A DNA stretch of 31,061 nt, taken from assembly GCA_964365025.1 (NCBI GenBank), contig CAYIOJ010000007.1, positions 1 through 31,061 on the forward strand. Direction: 5' to 3'. The DNA is from UBA10003 sp964365025. Its GTDB lineage: Bacteria > Patescibacteriota > Patescibacteriia > Magasanikbacterales > UBA10003. Positions 28,088-31,061 of the stretch are shown one piece after another. The position numbers and the translations under genes were made by a program. How positions within the stretch are numbered: position 1 is the stretch's first letter; each line of letters starts with the position of its first letter. A model generated the notes under the pieces. It searched no databases and was not told where the DNA came from. It saw only the letters and a list, made by a program, of their open reading frames with translations.

Positions 28088-28756
28088 ATGTTCTTTTTCA
28101 GAAAAAATTATCTTATCGTTATTTTTTTTGGAGCTGATTTGGCTCTTGTTTTATTACATTTTTTCTTGCGTAAAAAATTGGGATTTTTTGATTTGGATGC
28201 CGAAGGAAACTTGGCTTCGTTGTACTCCGGAGTCAAATTGTGGATTGGAGCGACCGCGGCTTTACTTTTAGCCGCGCTTTTTTATCAGTTAAAAAAACCG
28301 CGTTGGGAGTCGGCACTGTGGCTGTGTTTGGCCAGCGGTTTGGCTTACATCGGAGTGGATGATATGATGGCCATTCATGAGCGTTTGGGATTTGTTCTAA
28401 ATAATATTTTTGGTCTGGGCGGATTTTATGGCGAGTCGTTTAATTGGCTGATTTACTTTACTCCCGCGGCGATTTTGGGCTTGGCGACGCTGGGCGCGGT
28501 CTTGCGGCATTTGTGGCAAAACGAAAAAGTGAGTGCATATTGGTTTTTGGCCGGAGTGATTTTATGGTTGGGCGGCATCGGGGTGGAGTGGCTGGGGCGG
28601 TATTTATTGTTACAGTTAAAAATCAATGTGCCTTTATATTATTTTTTGATTGTGGCGGAAGAAGGTCTGGAAATGTTCGGCGCCAGCTGTCTAATTTTCG
28701 CCATTTTAATTTACGGGCGGAAATTATTTAAAAAGCATATTCAAATAAAATTATGA
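28088..28756 (+). CDS. Polytopic membrane protein with conserved-looking D-D/H-E/E-E-E residues
   Basis: 222 residues from ATG 28088; a longer frame would start inside tRNA-Pro and is rejected. Six hydrophobic helices. Charged residues fall within helices: D91-D92 and H97-E98 in V-D-D-M-M-A-I-H-E-R, E167, and E191-E192-G-L-E195 in the last helix pair. Buried acidic and histidine residues of this kind suggest metal or proton handling, though no family is certain. It is coupled by an ATGA overlap to a hemerythrin, so a shared role in oxygen or iron sensing or storage is a fair guess. No SD. Confidence 0.6.
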   Translation: MFFFRKNYLIVIFFGADLALVLLHFFLRKKLGFFDLDAEGNLASLYSGVKLWIGATAALLLAALFYQLKKPRWESALWLCLASGLAYIGVDDMMAIHERLGFVLNNIFGLGGFYGESFNWLIYFTPAAILGLATLGAVLRHLWQNEKVSAYWFLAGVILWLGGIGVEWLGRYLLLQLKINVPLYYFLIVAEEGLEMFGASCLIFAILIYGRKLFKKHIQIKL

Positions 28757-29295
28757 GAGAAACTACTAAAATACTTTCGGCCGAACATCAGAATATTTTA
28801 AAGATGCTGGATTTATTGCTCAAAGAATGCGCGGCTTTGGAGTCGGGCCAGCCGTTGAAAAAATCGTTTTTTGAGCGGGCGGTGGATTTTATCAGACATT
28901 ACGCCGATAAGTTTCATCATGCCAAAGAAGAGGACATTTTATTCGTGGAATTGAACAAACCAGAAGCGCAGATGCACTGCAATCCGACCGGACAAATGCT
29001 TTATGAGCATGATTTGGGACGTGGATTTGTAAAAGGGCTGGAAGAAGGGTTGGCGAGGGAGGACGCGGTGAAAATCATGGAGAACGCGCGCAATTACGCG
29101 CAATTATTGCAAGAACACATTTTTAAAGAAGATAACATTTTATATCCAATGGCTGAAACGGCCTTGGCGGAAGAGATTGAAACGGCGATGTTAGAAAAAT
29201 TCAGGCAGGTGGAAGAGGAAAAGTTTGGCCGCGAGGTAATTGAAAAATATTTATCTCTAATCAATCAAGTCGGGGGTGAAATTAATAGCTCTTGA
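28753..29295 (+). CDS. Hemerythrin-like (HHE) domain protein
   Basis: 180 residues, four-helix bundle. Probable di-iron ligands in the family order: H12 (A-E-H-Q), H49 (F-I-R-H-Y), H56 and E60 (F-H-H-A-K-E-E-D-I-L-F), H86 (Y-E-H-D), H122 and E126 or D127 (E-H-I-F-K-E-D-N-I-L-Y-P). The full set and the H-x4-E-D-x-I-L-Y-P motif support a true oxygen- or iron-binding protein in the cytoplasm. H75-C76 is close to the site and could be redox-relevant. It overlaps the membrane protein gene by four bases. Confidence 0.9.
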   Translation: MRETTKILSAEHQNILKMLDLLLKECAALESGQPLKKSFFERAVDFIRHYADKFHHAKEEDILFVELNKPEAQMHCNPTGQMLYEHDLGRGFVKGLEEGLAREDAVKIMENARNYAQLLQEHIFKEDNILYPMAETALAEEIETAMLEKFRQVEEEKFGREVIEKYLSLINQVGGEINSS

Positions 29296-29320
29296 CTTTT
29301 TTGGTTTTTTAATTTAATAT
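29292..29320 (+). promoter_or_regulatory. Promoter of GC-rich gene 29415
   Basis: TTGACT (29292-29297) with TAATAT (29315-29320) at 17 bases; TATAAT at 29318-29323 is also present but at 20 bases. The -35 overlaps the end of the hemerythrin gene. Confidence 0.55.
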
Positions 29321-29329
29321 AATTTCCAT

Positions 29330-29351
29330 AAAGGACAGTGGGGAGTCCTTT
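29330..29351 (+). promoter_or_regulatory. Leader hairpin of gene 29415
   Basis: AAAGGAC-AGTGGGGA-GTCCTTT, a 7-bp stem right at the predicted 5' end of the transcript, before a ~60-base leader with the SD AAGGAG. Confidence 0.55.
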
Positions 29352-29414
29352 CGGGTTTCGCGAGCAAGGAGCTGGCGGAAAACAATAACTCAAGTGTTAA
29401 GAAGGAGACAGAGG

Positions 29415-29825
29415 ATGAGTGGTCATTGTGCCATCACCCACCGTGCGTTCGGCACGGCCCAGTTGCGGGTGGTGATCATGGCTCCGCGCGAACAGCGGAT
29501 GCCGAATGGCGGATCAAAGTGGGAGTTGCGCGAGGTGGCGCAGGCCGACAAAATCGTGTTTTACACGCTCATGTCGCGCCGGATCGGCCTCCGCCCCGAC
29601 CAGGTTCCCGGCATGGAGCGCGATGGCAGGGAGTACCGCTTCCACTTGCAGACCTTTGTGGAGCGGCTGATAGCGCGCGAGCCCGGCAAGGTTGAGGCTC
29701 TGCGTTTGGCCATGCCGTGGCTCAAGCAGCACATCGTTGCTGCCTGCAACTGCGTCACGAGCGCGGATGATCGCCCGCGCTTCACCATCGGCAGCTTGGG
29801 CATCGCCCGCGTGGTGGTTGACTAG
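29415..29825 (+). CDS. GC-rich orphan gene of unknown function (136 aa)
   Basis: 136 residues from ATG 29415. The start is fixed by AAGGAG (29402-29407) seven bases upstream; a longer frame from 29394 would include the SD. Soluble, with G-T-A-Q-L-R-V-V-I-M-A-P-R-E, E-V-A-Q-A-D-K-I-V-F-Y-T-L-M-S-R-R, Y-R-F-H-L-Q-T-F-V-E-R-L and C-N-C-V-T. No family recognised. Codons are strongly G/C-ending, unlike the hemerythrin and DJ-1 genes either side. It has its own promoter, leader hairpin and a multi-hairpin terminator region. It may be of foreign origin. Confidence 0.65.
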   Translation: MSGHCAITHRAFGTAQLRVVIMAPREQRMPNGGSKWELREVAQADKIVFYTLMSRRIGLRPDQVPGMERDGREYRFHLQTFVERLIAREPGKVEALRLAMPWLKQHIVAACNCVTSADDRPRFTIGSLGIARVVVD

Positions 29826-29869
29826 TGAGCCGCTTCGGCGGTAAGTTCTTGGGGCTATAACTAGCCCTG

Positions 29870-29910
29870 GTGGTCCCGTAGGTACCCCTGCCTATCGGAC
29901 CACTTTTTTT
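29870..29910 (+). terminator. Intrinsic terminator of gene 29415
   Basis: GTGGTCC (29870-29876) pairs with GGACCAC (29897-29903), extended inward after one mismatch, then T7. Two more hairpins come just before it: CCGC-TTCG-GCGG (29830-29841) and GGGCTA-TAAC-TAGCCC (about 29852-29867). Confidence 0.88.
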
Positions 29911-29914
29911 ATGG

Positions 29915-29920
29915 TATAAT
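29915..29920 (+). promoter_or_regulatory. Extended -10 of the DJ-1/PfpI gene
   Basis: TGG-TATAAT, with no good -35. ATG 29929 is eight bases after the hexamer, so the transcript would be leaderless. Confidence 0.65.
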
Positions 29921-29928
29921 TATGGTGT

Positions 29929-30447
29929 ATGCAAAAAGTGCTTCTAATTATCGCTCATAGCGGTTTTAAACTGGTGGAGTATATGACATCTAAAAAGATT
30001 TTAATTGATGCTGGCATCAAAGTGGTTACGGCTAGCAATCTGCTCGGCACAGCCATTTCTTCCATTACCGATGATGAAGCCAAAGTAGATTTGGTTTTGG
30101 ATGATGTTAATGTCGCGGATTATGACGGCATATTTTTTATTGGCGGCCCGGGCGCGTTAGAAAATTTGAATAATGAAAAATCGTATCGGATTATCCGCGA
30201 GGTAGCATCAAGCGGGAAAGTTTGGGGAGCGATTTGCATTTCTCCGCGCATCCTCGCCGCGGCCGGAGTTTTGAAAAATAAAAAAGTTACCGGCTGGGAT
30301 CGCGACAATGAATTGGCGGGAATTTTATCAGCAGCCCGCGCCGAGTATGTTCGCGAAGCGATGGTGGTTGATGGAAATTTAATCACCGGCAATGGACCGG
30401 AAGCGGCTGCGGAGTGGGGGACGGCGATTGCGCGCGCTTTGTCATAG
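29929..30447 (+). CDS. DJ-1/PfpI family protein
   Basis: 172 residues, typical length. F-I-G-G-P-G-A (70-76), the nucleophile elbow with C103 in G-A-I-C-I-S-P-R-I-L-A-A-A-G-V-L, E17 positioned to contact the cysteine, and L-I-T-G-N-G-P-E-A-A at the C-terminus. The fold is Rossmann-like. Members act as deglycases, proteases or stress chaperones, and the sequence does not choose. The A-I-C-I-S-P variant is close to the bacterial PfpI A-I-C-I/H-x-P type. It is a single gene behind an extended -10. Confidence 0.9.
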   Translation: MQKVLLIIAHSGFKLVEYMTSKKILIDAGIKVVTASNLLGTAISSITDDEAKVDLVLDDVNVADYDGIFFIGGPGALENLNNEKSYRIIREVASSGKVWGAICISPRILAAAGVLKNKKVTGWDRDNELAGILSAARAEYVREAMVVDGNLITGNGPEAAAEWGTAIARALS

Positions 30448-30460
30448 AGCGGCTCTATTA

Positions 30461-30489
30461 TTGACTGTTTGGTAAAAATAGATTATTAT
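30461..30489 (+). promoter_or_regulatory. Promoter of gene 30524
   Basis: TTGACT (30461-30466), 17 bases, TATTAT (30484-30489). The leader is about 28 bases. Confidence 0.7.
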
Positions 30490-30523
30490 CAAAACATATT
30501 TATTCTTAATTTAAATTAAATTT

Positions 30524-30919
30524 ATGGATACAACCAGCGCGCAGAACAAAGTGTTCTTAATTAAAAAGATCTATTTTTACCTGGTGTCGTTTGTGGCTTT
30601 AATGATGGTGGTATTTTCTTTGGGCGATTTAATCAACACGACTTTGCGGATTTATGTTTTCACGCATGCTGATAATTTTTCATATTATCCAACCATGGTT
30701 TGCGAAGCTCCGGCACCTTCCACTATTAAAGATCCGAATGTAAAGCCGCTGTCACAAGCAGATTGCGAAAAACAAAACACTGATAATCAAAAAAGGGCTG
30801 ATGAAGAGCGGCGGTCCCAGCGCGAAAGGGACTTGGTGCGGGATATTTCCATGATTGTTGTTGGCTTGCCCTTGTTCACCTTGCATTGGTTGGGCGCGAA
30901 GAAAAAAGATCAGGAATAA
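30524..30919 (+). CDS. Two-helix membrane protein, possibly DUF5671-like
   Basis: 131 residues. Helix 1 (about 14-36: K-I-Y-F-Y-L-V-S-F-V-A-L-M-M-V-V-F-S-L-G-D-L) is followed by an extracytoplasmic loop with two cysteines (M-V-C-E-A-P, A-D-C-E-K) and a coiled E/R-rich segment. Helix 2 is M-I-V-V-G-L-P-L-F-T-L-H-W. The I-Y-F-Y-L-V-S and L-H-W ends resemble the DUF5671 group common in these bacteria, but the loop is longer. Function unknown. Confidence 0.6.
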   Translation: MDTTSAQNKVFLIKKIYFYLVSFVALMMVVFSLGDLINTTLRIYVFTHADNFSYYPTMVCEAPAPSTIKDPNVKPLSQADCEKQNTDNQKRADEERRSQRERDLVRDISMIVVGLPLFTLHWLGAKKKDQE

Positions 30920-30924
30920 AATAA

Positions 30925-30997
30925 GTCATTGCGAGGAGTGTAGCGACGAAGCAATCTCATTCAAGTCGCGAGATTGCTTCGCTCCGCTCGCAATGAC
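30925..30997. repeat. Dispersed palindromic repeat (GTCATTGCGAGG type)
   Basis: GTCATTGCGAGGAG at one end and CTCGCAATGAC at the other are near-perfect inverted ends, with GAAGCAATCTC and GAGATTGCTTC inside. It is the same type as 2488-2560 and 4872-4964. An open frame across it (C-E-E-C-S-D-E-A-I-S) is not a gene. Confidence 0.9.
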
Positions 30998-31006
30998 TAA
31001 TAATGC

Positions 31007-31061
31007 GCGGGTATCATATAACGGCTATTATCCGAGTTTTCCAAACTCGTGACAGGGGTTC
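31007..31061 (+). tRNA. tRNA-Gly (TCC), 3' part outside window
   Basis: Starts GCGGGTA (acceptor), then a D-arm and anticodon stem CGAGT/ACTCG with loop TTTCCAA (anticodon TCC). The T-arm begins GGGGTTC at the window edge. Confidence 0.9.

Noticed and set aside
30855..31052. 65-codon plus-strand frame at the right edge
   Set aside because: It runs through the repeat 30925-30997 and into tRNA-Gly; not a gene.
1..31061. Recoding of TGA (Gracilibacteria/SR1 type)
   Set aside because: TGA closes several well-defined genes (for example 9475, 28756 and 29295), so it acts as a stop here.

Overview
The window looks like a chromosomal piece of a Candidate Phyla Radiation (Patescibacteria, probably Parcubacteria-like) bacterium. 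The reasons are a tandem family of small two-helix T4SS-pilin-like proteins, mostly SD-less or nearly leaderless genes, many short membrane proteins of unknown function, and a type of integrative element known to me from these genomes. TGA acts as a stop codon throughout, so the standard bacterial code applies. No lineage below this level can be fixed by eye.

Layout. (1) 1-5404, plus strand: the end of a sugar-type ABC solute-binding protein, then ten consecutive pilin-like paralogs interspersed with dispersed palindromic repeats. Two of the repeats provide the start of a pilin gene. Only the fourth paralog has a perfect Shine-Dalgarno. (2) 5417-9259, minus strand: two polytopic GT-C-like membrane proteins and a GT2 glycosyltransferase carrying an in-frame palindromic insert, probably one envelope-glycan operon. 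(3) 9314-11376, plus strand: a tiny basic protein and a secreted Q/G/M-rich coiled-coil protein behind a perfect consensus promoter.

(4) 11378-22535: an AT-rich integrated element with an excised length of 11,150 bp, delimited by an 8-bp direct repeat TATGGGGT. Its left arm is a minus-strand cargo series of small membrane or secreted proteins, including a collagen-like protein and a two-repeat FG-GAP-like protein. Its right arm carries element-maintenance genes (DUF5659-like, SpoVG-like, zinc-finger) and a large serine recombinase. The recombinase reading frame runs through the right attachment core into the tRNA-His gene on the opposite strand. Its apparent native C-terminus (28 codons, the first two shared with the core) lies 11 kb away at the left end, in exactly the same frame. 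Integration therefore swaps the tail of the recombinase. The insertion also separated tRNA-His from a hairpin terminator that now lies beyond the left end. A pseudoknotted or attenuator-like leader sits directly upstream of the recombinase.

(5) 22496-27301, minus strand: a housekeeping block read as MBL-fold protein (active-site histidines lost), single-TM protein, gyrA, then xerC/D-like recombinase, tRNA-Arg and tRNA-His. (6) 27371-30919: two GC-rich orphan genes with strong Shine-Dalgarno sequences and their own promoters and terminators. They flank tRNA-Pro, a membrane protein coupled to a hemerythrin, a DJ-1/PfpI protein and a two-TM protein. (7) The right edge holds one more dispersed repeat and the first 55 nt of tRNA-Gly(TCC).
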